From NCBI GenBank assembly GCA_037954235.1, contig JBBMOA010000001.1, positions 1,663,001 through 1,727,000 of the forward strand: a stretch of 64,000 nucleotides of DNA, in the 5' to 3' direction. The stretch comes from Aulostomus chinensis. Its lineage: Eukaryota > Chordata > Actinopteri > Syngnathiformes > Aulostomidae. Below the pieces are notes generated by a model, which was not told the DNA's origin, made no database searches, and saw only the letters and a program-made list of their open reading frames with translations. Below, piece by piece: positions 43,355-55,680 of the stretch (position 1 is its first letter; the number at the start of each line of letters is the position of its first letter). Made by a program: the position numbers and the translations under genes.

Positions 43355-43436
43355 GACGAGGTGGCCGAGTGGTTAAGGTGATGGACTGCTGATCCATTGA
43401 GCTCTGCAGGCGTGGGTTCCAATCCCATCCTCGTCG
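43355..43436 (+). tRNA. tRNA-Ser(GCT)
   Basis: 82-nt class II tRNA. Acceptor GACGAGG pairs with TCCTCGTC region, discriminator G. A box TGGCCGAGTGG, anticodon GCT in GGACTGCTGATCC, long variable arm, B box GGTTCCAATCC. Position 37, next to the anticodon, is G where Ser(GCT) normally has A; this A is the site of the t6A modification. The B box also has C for the usual G. These two changes make decoding and transcription efficiency doubtful. Confidence 0.85.
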
Positions 43437-43627
43437 TAGGAGACTTTGGTTTCTGCTCCTAGATTCTGGAACGCCTCTGAACTGTGAGGCTTTCCAAGAG
43501 GAGATCCTGCAGCACCAGAGAGCTGCAGTTCCAGGACCCCACAGCACCACCTACTGAATTGGATGGTAAAATGCATTTGTTGGACTTTTGATTTTTGGTG
43601 ACAGCGCCACCTATCGAAGTAGATGAT

Positions 43628-43900
43628 AGCAAAATACTACTTTCTAACTGTAGTATTAAAGGTTTATTCCACCAAAATACTACTTCCTGTCCTTTAGTTT
43701 CTAACTATAGTATAAAAGGTTTATTCCAATCCCAACAAAATACTTTCTAATTTATAGTTTTAAAGGTTTGTTCCACCAAAATACTTTCTAATTTATAGTT
43801 TTAAAGGTTCGTTCCACCAAAATACTTTCTAATTTATAGTTTTAAAGGTTCGTTCCACCAAAATACTGCTTTCTGTCCAACTTCTCAGTTTTAAAGGTTC
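43628..43900 (+). repeat. 41-bp minisatellite, about six units
   Basis: Units begin aaaatact and contain ttaaaggttcgttccacc. The three central units are nearly identical at 41 bp; outer units vary (aggtttattcc, tactacttcctgtcc). AT-rich, non-coding. Confidence 0.9.
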
Positions 43901-45197
43901 CTTCAGTTGAGGGCTCCTGGTTCTGTGTGAGGGGTTGAGGGTCGATATGGGATGATGAGGAAGATTTCATGTCACGATGGTCCTGCTAAAGTAACTGTGA
44001 GTCATGACATCAAACAATGTCATCAAAATATGCTTGAACTCTTAAAATGGCAATAAAATCTACTGGAATCATTTTAGCACAAACACTTTTATTTTGATTT
44101 TGTGAGCATCATTTTTCAAACATTATAACATAAACTTTAAAAAGGGTCCATTCACTAACACTCTTACTTGAAGGTAGTCACTGATATCAGTAAACAGCTG
44201 ATAAAGATTTGTGTTCATGTTTTAATTCTCTACTCTGACCTGTGCTGAGACACTGGACCAGAGAGGAAGACCTGCTCAGCCTCCTGCATGGACCAGTTCT
44301 GCTGCTCAGTGATGACGACGAGGGATTCAGCATTGAGTTCATTTTTAAACTTTTTGGAGGAAACAACTGTAAATTAACCAGCAGTTACTGGTGATGCTTC
44401 ACAGTTTCCAAGCTCAAACGGCCTCCTGCTTGTTGGACTCACAATTTTCAAAAAATGGAGACATCAAAAGTCAAATCATGTTTTTGTTTGGTTTTGTTTT
44501 TTACTGGAGGAAAACTTCAAATTGTGATGATGTGTCTGACTTAGAAACTGAACCCCCAAAAATCAAAAAGTCTCCTTCTTCTGTGCCGTGATTTCTGAGC
44601 TGATCATGATTGATCTCATCAATAATCCTTGGCAGCCGACCAGTCACACACAGCCCCCCCCCCCACACACACACACACTGAGACATGCAGCAGCTCACAG
44701 TAACTGCCTCCGTCACACAGCAGATAGACTCCTTTCTGTAACAAGATAAGCAGTAGAAAATGGATGGAAGTGATGATGAACTGATGAACAGGTGATTTGT
44801 CCAAAAGTCAACATCAGATTCATTTCCAATCTGTGGAAGCAGTTTCATCTTGAGGTTCCAGGTAAGAACAGCCAGCTGTGGGCTGACACACATCTCTTCA
44901 GGAGCACTTCTATGCTCCAAACTTGCCAGGTTGAATTGTGTCTGTATTCTGAGGGCAGCAGGAGGACGGAGGAGTGAGGACACACACATGTGGAACTGAG
45001 AGCAGCTGTGTGTGGGATTTCCAGCAAAGATAAAACCAGCTCCTTCATGCTGGCTATGAAGGTTCACAGTCACACTGACCCTGCTACAAATACTTTGATA
45101 TGCAACAGACTGGTTTCTCTTCTGGTAGTTTGTTATCAACTGTTGTCACATTTATGGATCAATTGAGCTGATAAGATGAAGGCTCCAAAGGACCAGC
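43901..45197. other. Unique sequence with a doubtful long frame
   Basis: A 212-codon minus-strand frame (44,501-45,139) crosses the C/CA simple repeat at 44,654-44,679 and has no recognisable domain, so I do not call it a gene. Otherwise featureless. Confidence 0.35.
44654..44679. repeat. Poly-C followed by (CA)n
   Basis: Eleven C then about eight CA repeats. Confidence 0.9.
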
Positions 45198-45269
45198 TGG
45201 AGATGCCAGGGATTGAACCCGGGTCCTCACACATGCAAAGCATGCGCTCTACCACTGAGCTACACCCCC
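45198..45269 (-). tRNA. tRNA-Ala(TGC)
   Basis: 72 nt on the minus strand. Acceptor GGGGGTG pairs with CATCTCC (two G-T), discriminator A. A box TAGCTCAGTGG, anticodon loop TTTGCAT with TGC in a GCATGC arm, and T arm CCGGGTTCAATCCCTGG with B box GGTTCAATCC match vertebrate tRNA-Ala(TGC). No TTTT closely downstream. It is the tRNA nearest to the right satellite array (about 520 bp). Confidence 0.93.
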
Positions 45270-45792
45270 TCTGTCAGAGTCACTGTTTAACTGATGCAGC
45301 AACACAAACACAGACACAACATTTTTCTTCTTCATTTTAGGGATAAAAAGGAAGTCAGCCTGTGATCTCAAAGGCTCTGTGATCTCAGGAGTTTCACTGT
45401 GATGTCAGCCCACACAGCCTTAGACCACAGAGGCAAGTCAGGCTCCAGGAAGCTGAGGCTGCTCCGTTCTAAGTCCAATCCAGAGTGAAGGTTTCCCTCT
45501 CAGAAGCTTTCCAATCCAGCCCAGATCCTCTCTGACTAGCAGGAGTCTTTGACGAATAAATAATCATGATATTGAACGTCTGCTCATCCTCAGAATGAAG
45601 TAAAAGTATTTGTGTTCCTAAAATAATCTCCAGATGCTAAGATCAATTATTAACATTGATTGACAGCTCTAAACTGAGCCACCATCACTATACAGTTGCA
45701 ACTGAAATATTTAGAAATATTTCAAGGAAGCAGCAGGTCCTCATCCGCCTGAGGTATATCAGGTGGAGAGAATTGAATTCGGAATTGAATAT
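45270..45792. other. Unique sequence up to the right array
   Basis: No gene. The last 60 bases hold a repeated gaattgaattcgga/gaatatgaattcgga motif just before the first recognisable satellite monomer. Confidence 0.4.
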
Positions 45793-48700
45793 GAATTCGG
45801 AAGAATTGATAATGAACTTAAAATGATGCTAACAGTAATGTAGTGATACTTGCTAATCAACTCAGTGATGCTTACAGTAATGTAGTAAGTGTTTCGAATA
45901 AACTCAAAGTGATGCTGACAGTCATGTAGTAAGAGTTGCTACGAACCTCAAAATAATGCGACAGTGATGTTGTGAGAATTGCTCATGAACTCAAAATGAT
46001 GCTAACAGTAATGTAGTGATAGTTGCTAATAAACTCAAAGTGACGCTGACAGTAATGTAGTAAGAGTTGCTACGAACCTTAAAATAATGCAACAATAATG
46101 TAGTAAGAGTCGCTACGAACCTCAAAATATTTCGACAGTGATGTCAGAAGAATTGCTAATGAACTCAAGATGATGCTAACAGTAATGGAGTGATAGTTGC
46201 TAATAAACTCAGTGATGCTGACAGTAATGTAGTAAGAGTTTTGAACAACTTCAAAGTGATGCTGACAGTCATTTAGTAAGAGTTGCTAATGAACTCAATT
46301 CAATGCTACAGTGATGTCGTGAGAATTGCTCATGAACTCAAAATGATGCTAACACTAATTTAGTGATAGTTGCTAATAAACTCAAAGTGATGCTGACAGT
46401 AATGTAGTAAGAGTTGCTACGAACCTTAAAAAAATGCAACAATAATGTAGTAAGTGTTGCTACGAACCTCAAAATAATGCGACAGTAATGTAGTAAAAAT
46501 TGCTACGAACCTCAAAATATTTCGACAGTGATGTCAGAAGAATTGCTAATGAACTCAAAATGATGCTAAAAGTAATTTAGTGATAGTTGCTAATAAACTC
46601 AGTGATGCTTGCAGTAATGTAGTAAGTGTTTCAAATAACCTCAAAGTGATGCTGACAGTCATGTAGTAAGAGTTGCTACGAACCTCAATATAATGCGACA
46701 GTAATGTAGTAACAGTTGCTACGAACCTCAAAATATTGCGACAGTGATGTCGGAAGAATTGCTAATGAACTCAAGATGATGCTAACAATAATGTAGTGAT
46801 AGTTGCTAAGAAACTCAGTGATGCTTACAGGAATGTAGTAAGTGTTTCCAACAACCTAAAAGTGATGCTGACAGTCATTTAGTAAGAGTTGCCAATGAAC
46901 TCAATTCAATGCTACAGTGATGTCGTGAGAATTGCTCATAAACTCAAAATGATGCTAACACTAATTTAGTGATAGTTGCTAATAAACTCAAAGTGATGCT
47001 GACAGTAATGTAGTAAGAGTTGCTACGAACATTAAAATAATGCAACAATAATGTAGTAAGAGTTGCTACGAACCTCAAAATAATGTGACAGTGATGTCGG
47101 AAGAATTGCTAATGATCTCAAAATGATGCGACAGTGATGTCGGAAGAATTGCTAATGATCTCAAAATGATTCGACAGTGATTTAGTAAGAATTGCTAATG
47201 AACTCAAAATGATGCTAACAGTAATGGAGTGAGAGTTGCTACGAACCTCAAAATAATGCGACAGTAATGTAGTAAAAATTGCTACGAACCTCAAAATATT
47301 TCGACAGTGATGTCAGAAGAATTGCTAATGAACTCAAGATGATGCTAACAGTAATGGAGTGACAGTTGCTAATGAACTCAGTGATGCTTAGAGTAATGTA
47401 GTAAGTGTTTCGAATAACCTTAAAGTGATGCTGACAGTAATGTAGTAAGAGTTGCTACGAACCTCAAAATAATGCGACAGTGATGTCAGAAGAATCGCTA
47501 AAGATCTCAAAATGATGCGACAGTGATGTCAGAAGAATTGGTAATGATCGCAAAATGATGCTAACAGTAATGCAGTGAACGTTTCGAATAACCTCAAAGT
47601 GATGCCGACAGTAATGTAGTAAGAGTTGCTACGAACCTTAACATAATGCAACAATAATGTCGTAAGAGTTGCCACGAAACTCAATATAATGCGACAGTAA
47701 TGACGGAAGAATTGCTAATGAACTTAAAATGATGCTAACAGTAATGTAGTAAGTGTTTCGAACAACCTCAAAATGATGGTGACAGTCATGTAGTAAGAGT
47801 TGCTACGAACCTCAAAATAATGCGACAGTGATGTCAGAAGAATTGCTAAAGATCTCAAAATGATGCGACAGTGATTTAGTAAGAATTGCTAATGAACTCA
47901 AAATGATGCAAACAGTAATGGAGTGAACGTTTCGAACAACCTCAAAGTGATGCTGACAGTCATGTAGTAAGAGTTGCTCCGAACCTAAAAAGAATTCGAC
48001 AGTGATGTCGGAAGAATTGCTAATGATCTGAAAATGATGCGACAGTGATGTAGTAAGAATTGCTAATGAACTGAAAATGATGCTAACAGTAATGGTGTGA
48101 AACTTTCGAATAACCTCAAAGTGATGCTGACAGTCATGTAGTAAGTGTTGCTACAAACCTCAAAATAATGCGAAAGAAATGTCGTAAAAGTTGCTACGAA
48201 CCTCAAAATATTGCGACAGTGATGTCGGAAGAATTGCTAATGAACTCAAGATGATGCTAACAGTAATGTCGTGATAGTTGCTAAGAAACTCAGTGATGCT
48301 TACAGTAATGTAGTAAGTGTTTCGAACAACCTCAAAGTGATGCTGACAGTCATTTAGTAAGAGTTGCTAATGAACTCAATTCAATGCTACAGTGATGTCG
48401 TGAGAATTGCTCATAAACTCAAAATGATGCTAAAAGTAATGTAGTGATAGTTGCTAATAAACTCAAAATGATGCTAACAGTAATGTAGTGATAGTTGCTT
48501 ATCAAGTCAGTGATACTTACAGTAATGTAGTAAGTGCTTTGAACAACCTCAAAGTGATGCTGACAGTCATGTAGTAAGAGTTGCTACGAACCTCAAAATA
48601 ATGCGACAGTGATGTCAGAAGAATTGCTAAAGATCTCAAAATGATGGGACAGTGATGTCGTAAGAATTGCTAATGAACTCAACATGATGCTAAAGGTAAT

Positions 48701-49915
48701 GTAGTAAGTGTTTCAAAAACCTAAAAGTGATGCTGACAGTCATGTACTAAGAGTTGCTACGAACCTCAAAATGATGCGACAGTGATGGAGTAAGAATTGC
48801 GAATGAACTCAAAATGATGCTAACAGTAATGGAGTGAAACTTTCGAATAACCTCAAAGTGATGCTGACAGTCATGTCGTAAGTGTTGCTACAAACCTCAA
48901 AATAATGCGAAAGTAATGTAGTAAAAGTTGCTACGAACCTCAAAATATTGCGACAGTGATGTCGGAAGAATTGCTAATGAACTCAAAATGATGCTAACAG
49001 TAATGTAGTGATAGTTGCTAATAAACTCAGTGATGCTTACAGTAATGTAGTAAGAGTTTCGAACAACCTCAAAGTGATGCTGACAGTAATGTAGTAAGAG
49101 TTGCTACGAACCTTAAAATAATGCAACAATAATGTAGTAAGAGTTGCTACGAACCTCAATATAATGCGACAGTAATGTAGTAAAAGTCGCTACGAACCTC
49201 AAAATATTGCGACAGTGATGTAGTAAGAATTGCTCATGAACTCAAAATGATGCTAACAGTAATGTAGTGATAGTTGCTACGAACCTCAATATAATGTGAC
49301 AGTAATGTAGTAAAAGTCGCGACGGACCTCAAAATATTGCGACAGTGATGTCGGAAGAATTGCTAATGAACTTAAAATGATGCTAACAGTAATGGAGTGA
49401 TAGTTGATAATCAAGTCAGTGATGCTTACAGTAATGTAGTAAGTGTTCCGAATAACCTCAAAAGTGATGGTGAAAGTGATGGAGGAAGAGTTGCTACGAA
49501 CCTCAAAATAATGCGACAGTGATGTCAGAAGAATTGCTAAAGATCTCAAAATGATGTGAAAGTGATTGAGTAAGAATTGCTCATGAACTCAAAATGATGC
49601 TAACAGTAATGGAGTGAACGTTTCGAATAAGCTCAAAGTGATGCTGACAGTCTTGTAGTAAGAGTTGCTACGAACCTCAAAATAATGCGACAGTGATGTC
49701 GGAAGAATTGCTAATGATCTCAAAATGATGCGACAGTGATGTAGTAAGAATTGCTCATGAACTCAAAATGATGCTAACAGTAATGGAGTGATAGTTGCTA
49801 ATCAAGTCAGTGATGCTTACAGTAATGTAGTAAGTGTTTCGAATAACCTCAAAGTGATGCTGACAGTCATGTAGTAAGAGTTGCTACGAACCTCAATATA
49901 ATGCTACAGTGATGT
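45793..49915 (-). repeat. Right satellite array, subfamily shared with the left array
   Basis: Same monomers as positions 1-22,010 in reverse complement: for example gatgtcggaagaattgctaa at 48,959 is the exact complement of the attagcaattcttccgacat form. All left-array classes occur, including the short actgag type and the ttcgaa type. About 95 monomers. Seen directly. Confidence 0.95.
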
Positions 49916-51600
49916 GGTGAGAGTTGATAGTAATTTAAAAATCACGCTAAAGTGATGTAATGAGAGTTGCTACATACCTAAGAAATGATGCTCAAGTGAT
50001 GTGGTGAGAGTTGCTACTTACCTAATAAATGATGCTACAGTGATGTGGTGAGAGTTGCGAGGAACCTCAAAATGATGCTACAGTGATGTAATGAGAGTTG
50101 CGACAAACCTAAGAAGTGATGCTACAGTGATGTCGTGAGAGTTGCTACTTACCGAAGAAATGATGCTACAGTGATGTGGTGAGAGTTAATACGAACCTAA
50201 AAATGATGCTACAGTGATGTAATGAGAGTTGCTAGGAATCTCAAAATGATGCTCCAGTAATGTCGTGAGAGTTGCTACAAACCTAAGAAATTATGCTACA
50301 GTGATGTAATGAGAATTGCAAGAAACCTAAGAAATGATGCTACAGTGATGTGGTGAGAGTTGCTACGAATCTCAAAATGATGCTACAGTGATGTGGTGAG
50401 AGTTGACAGTAATTTCAAAATCACGCTAAAGTGATGTCGTGAGAGTTGCTACGATCCTCAACATGATGCTAAAGTGATGTAATGAGAGTTGCAAATAACC
50501 TAAGAAGTGATGCTACAGTGATGTGGTGAGAGTTGATCGTAATTTCAAAATGATGCTACAGTGATGTCTTGAGAGTTGCGACTATCCTCAAAATGATGCG
50601 ACAGTGATGTAATGAGAGTTGCTACAAATGTCCAAATGATGCTGAAGTGATGTAATGAGAGTGGCTCCAAACCTAAGAAATGATGCTACAATGATGTAAT
50701 GAGAGTTGCTCCAAATGACCAAATGATGCTAGAGTGATGTAATGAGAGTTGCTAATAACCTAAGAAATTATGCTACAGACATGTGCTGAGAATTGATAGT
50801 AATTTCAAAATCATGCGAAAGTGATGTAATGAGAGTTACTACTTACCTGAGAAATGATGCGACAGTGATGTGGTGAGAGTTGCTACAAACCTCAAAATGA
50901 TGCTACAGTGATGTAATGAGAGTTGCTACTCACCTAAGAAATGATGCTACAGTGATGTGGTGAGAGTTGCTACGAACCTAAAAAGGATGCTACAGTGATG
51001 TAATGAGAGTTGCTACGAATCTCAAAATGATGCTCCAGTAATGTCGTGAGAGTTGCGACTATCCTCAAAATGATGCGACAGTGATGTCATGAGAGTTGCT
51101 ACAAATGTCCAAATGATGCTAGAGTGATGTAATGAGAGTTGCTACAAACCTAAGAAATGATGCTACATTGATGTCATGAGAGTTGCTACAAATGTCCAAA
51201 TGATGCTAGAGTGATGTCATGAGAGTTGCTACAAACCAAAGAAATGATGCTACAGTGATGTGGTGAGAGTTGATCGTAATTTCAAAATCATGCTAAAGTG
51301 ATGTAATGAGAGTTGCTACTTACCTTGGAAATGATGGTACAGTGATGTGGTGAGAGTTGCTATGAACCTCAAAATGATGCTACAGTTATGTAATGATAGT
51401 TGCCTCTTACCTAAGAAATGATGCTACAGTGACGTGGTGAGAGTTGCTACGAACCTCAAAATGATGCTACAGTGATGTCCCGAGAGTTGTGACTATCCTC
51501 AAAATGATACGACAGTGATGTAGTGAGAGTTGCTACGATCCTCAAAATGATGCGACAGTGATGTGGTGAGAGCTGCTACGATCCTCAAAATGAGGTGGCA
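49600..51600 (-). repeat. Higher-order block in right array, copy 1 (partner about 55,430-57,540)
   Basis: The unusual gatagtaatttaaaaatcac at 49,926 recurs at 55,691 (offset 5,765), and tgaggtggcagtgatgtagt near 51,591 recurs near 57,529 (offset 5,938). 5,765 bp is 133 monomers. The copy includes the junction between subfamilies 1 and 2. Confidence 0.75.
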
Positions 51601-53459
51601 GTGATGTAGTGACAATTGATACTAATCTCAAAATGATGCTAAAATGATGTAATGAGAGTAGCTACAAACCTAAGAAGTGATGCTACAGTGATGTGGTGAG
51701 AGTTGATAGTAATTTCAAAATAATGCTAAAGCGGTGTAATGAGAGTTGCTACTTCCCTAAGAAATGATGCTACAGTGATGTAGTGAGGTTTGCTACGAAC
51801 CGCAAAATGATGCTACAGTGATGTATTGAGAGTTGCTACGATCCTCAAAATGATGCTCCAGTCATGTTATGACAGTTGCTACAAACCTAAGAAATTATAC
51901 TGACAGTGTTGTGGTGAGAGTTGACAGTAATTTCAAAATCATGCTAAAGTGATGTCATGAGAGTTGCTTCTAACCGAAGAAATGATGCTACAGTGATGTA
52001 GGCAGAGTTGGTACGATGCTCAAACTGATGCTTCAAGTAATGTAGTGAGAGTTGCTACAAACCTCAAAATGATGCTACAGTGATGTCATGGGAGTTGCTA
52101 CTTCCCTAAGAAATGATGCTACAGTGATGTAGTGAGAGTTGCTACGAACCGCAAAATGATGCTACAGTGATGTAATGAGGGTTGCTATTTACCTAAGAAA
52201 TGATGCTACAGTGATGTGGTGAGAGTTGCTACTAACCTAAGAAATGATGCGACAGTGATGTAGTAAGATTTGCAACTAATCTCAAAATGATGGTACAGTG
52301 ATGTAGTGAGGGTTGCTACGATGCTCAAAATGATGCTTACAGTTATGTTGTGAGAGTTGCTTAAAACCTCAAAATAATGCTACAGTCATGTTGTGAGAGT
52401 TGCGACTATCCTCAAAATGATGCAACAGTGATGTAGTGAGAGTTGCTACGCTCCTCAAAATGATGTTGAGTGATGTAATGAGAGTTGCGACAAACCTAAG
52501 AAGTGATGCTACAGTGATGTGGTGAGAGTTGATACTAATTTCAAAATAATGCTAAAGTGGTGTAGTGAGAGTTGCTACGAACCGCAAAATGATGCTACAG
52601 TGATGTAATGAGAGTTGCTACTTACCTAAGAAATGATGCTACCGTGATGTGGTGAGAGTTGCTACGAACCTCAAAATGATGGTACAGTGATGTAATGAAA
52701 GTTGCTAGGAATCTCAAAATGATGCTCCAGTAATGTCGTGAGAGTTGCGACTATCCTCAAAATGATGCGACAGTGATGTAATGAGAGTTGCTACAAATGT
52801 CCAAATGATGCTTAAGTGATGTAATGAGAGTTGCTACAAACCTAGGAAATGATGCTACAGTGATATAATGAGAGTTGCTACAAATGACCAAATGATGCCA
52901 GAGTGATGTAATGAGAGTTGCTACAAACCTAAGAAATTATGCTACAGACATGTGCTGAGAGTTGATAGTAATTTCAAAATCATGCTAAAGTGATGTAATG
53001 AGAGTTGCTACTTACCTGAGAAATGATGCGACAGTGATGTGGTGAGAGTTGCTACGAACCTCAAAATGATGCTACAGTGATGTAATGAGAGTTGCTACTT
53101 ACCTAAGAAATGATGCTACAGTGATGTGGTGAGAGTTGCTACGAACCTCAAAATGATGCTACAGTGATGTAATGAGAGTTCCTACGTATCTCAAAATGAT
53201 GCTGAAGTAATGTCGCGAGAGTTGCGACTATCCTCAAAATGATGCGACAGTGATGTGGTGAGAGTTGCTACTAACCTAAGAAATGATGCGACAGTGATGT
53301 AGTGAGAGTTGCTACTAACCTAAGAAATGATGCGACAGTGATGTAGTGAGATTTGCGACTAATCTCAAAATGATGGTACAGTGATGTAGTGAGAGTTGCT
53401 ACGATGCTCAAAATGATGCTTACAGTAATGTTGTGAGAGTTGCTTAAAACCTCAAAATA

Positions 53460-54500
53460 ATGCTACAGTCATGTCGTGAGAGTTGCGACTATCCTCAAAA
53501 TGATGCGACAGTGATGTAGTGAGAGTTGCCACGCTCCTCAAAATGATGTTAAGTGATGTAATGAGAGTTGCGACAAACCTAAGAAGTGATGCTATAGTGA
53601 TGTCGTGAGAGTTGATACTAATTTCAAAATAATGCTAAAGTGGTGTTGTGAGAGTTGCTACGAACCGCAAAATGATGCTACAGTGATGTGGTGAGAGTTG
53701 CTAAGAACCTCAAAATGATGGTACAGTGATGTAAAGACAGTTGCTAGGAATCTCAAAATGATGCTCCAGTAATGTCGTGAGAGTTGCGACTATCCTCAAA
53801 ATGATGCGACAGTGATGTAATGAGAGTTGCTACAAATGTCCAAATGATGCTTAAGTGATGTAATGAGAGTGGCTACAAACCTAAGAAATGATGCTACAGT
53901 GATATAATGAGAGTTGCTACAAATGACCAAATGATGCTAGAGTGATGTAATGAGAGTTGCTACAAACCTAAGAAATTATGCTACAGACATGTGCTGAGAG
54001 TTGATAGTAATTTCAAAATCATGCTAAAGTGATGTAATGAGAGTTGCTACTTACCTGAGAAATGATGCGACAGTGATGTGGTGAGAGTTGCTACGAACCT
54101 CAAAATGATGCTACAGTGATGTAATGAGAGTTGCTACTTACCCAAGAAATGATGCTACAGTGATGTGGTGAGAGTTGCTACGAACCTCAAAATGATGCTA
54201 CAGTGATGTAATGAGAGTTCCTACTTATCTCAAAATGATGCTGCAGTAATGTCGCGAGAGATGCGACTATCCTCAAAATGATGCGACAGTGATGTCCTGA
54301 GAGTTGCTACGATCCTCAAAATGATGCGACAGTGATGTGGTGAAAGTTGCTACGATCCTCAAAATGAGGTGGCAATGATGTAGTGAGAGTTGATACAAAT
54401 CTCAAAATGATGCTGACAGTGATGTAGTGAGTGTTGATACTAATCTCAAAATGATGCTAAAGTGATGTAATGAGAGTTGCTACAAATCTAAGAAGTGATG
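53460..54500 (-). repeat. Higher-order block in right array (partners near 60,050-61,100 and 58,900-59,600)
   Basis: aaatgatgttaagtgatg at 53,541 matches 60,132 (offset 6,591, about 152 monomers). ggtggcaatgatg at 54,369 matches 59,488 and 60,961. The last two are 1,473 bp apart, the same spacing as the marker pair 59,102 and 60,576, so a 1.47 kb tandem duplication (34 monomers) also lies at 58.9-61.9 kb. Confidence 0.7.
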
Positions 54501-55429
54501 CTACAGTGATGTGGTGAGAGTTGATAGTAATTTCAAAATCATGCTAAAGTGATATAATGAGAGTTGCTACTTACCTAAGAAATGATGCTACAGTGATGAA
54601 TTGAGAGTTGCTACAAATGTCAAAATGATGCGACTGATGTAGTGAGAGTTGCTACGATCCTCAAAATGATGCTATATTCATGTGGTGAGAGTTGATAGTA
54701 CTTTCAAAATCATGCTAAAGTGATGTAATGAAAGTTGCTACATACCTAAGAAATGATGCTACAGTGATGTGGTGAGAGTTGCTACGAACCTCAAAATGAT
54801 GCTACAGTGATGTAATGAGAGTTGCTACGAATCTCAAAATGATGCTACAGTGATGTGGTGAGAGTTGACAGTAATTTCAAAATCACGCTAAAGTGATGTC
54901 GTGAGAGTTGCTACGATCCTCAACATGATGCTAAAGTGATGTAATGAGAGTTGCGAATAACCTAAGAAGTGATGCTACAGTGATGTGGTGAGAGTTGATC
55001 GTAATTTCAAAATAATGCTAAAGTGGTGTAGTGAGAGTTGCTACGAACCGCAAAATGATGCTACAGTGATGTCTTGAGAGTTGCGACTATCCTCAAAATG
55101 ATGCGACAGTGATGTAATGAGAGTTGCTACAAATGTCCAAATGATGCTGAAGTGATGTAATGAGAGTGGCTCCAAACCTAAGAAATGATGCTACAATGAT
55201 GTAATGAGAGTTGCTCCAAATGACCAAATGATGCTAGAGTGATGTAATGAGAGTTGCTAAAAACCTAAGAAATTATGCTACAGACATGTGCTGAGAATTG
55301 ATAGTAATTTCAAAATCATGCTAAAGTGATGTAATGAGAGTTGCTACTAACCGAAGAAATGATGCTACAGTGATGTAGTGAGAGTTGCTACGAATCTCAA
55401 AATGATGGTAACAGTAATGTAGTGAGAGT

Positions 55430-55680
55430 TGCTTCGAACCTTTAAATAATGCAAAAATAATGTGGTCAGAGTTGCTCCGAATATCAAAATAATGCGAAAG
55501 TGATGTCGGAAGAATTGCTAATGATCTCAAAATGATGTGACACTGATGTAGTAAGAATTGCTAATGAACTCAAAATGATGCTAACAGCAAAGTAGTGAAA
55601 GTTTCGAATAACCTCAAAGTGATGCTGACAGTCATGTAGTAAGAGTTTCTATTAACCTCAATTTAATGCTACAGTGATGT
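55430..55680 (-). repeat. Patch of subfamily 1 inside subfamily 2
   Basis: Monomers here (gaagaattgctaatgatctc, gtttcgaataacctcaaag, gctgacagtcatgtagtaag) are subfamily 1 although they are surrounded by subfamily 2. They repeat the subfamily junction at about 49,840-49,930, so the patch is explained by the 5.77 kb duplication rather than by independent conversion. Confidence 0.8.

Noticed and set aside
44501..45139. 212-codon minus-strand frame
   Set aside because: It crosses a poly-C/(CA)n simple repeat, has no recognisable domain, and no promoter or splice context. A frame this long by chance in 24 kb is uncommon but possible.
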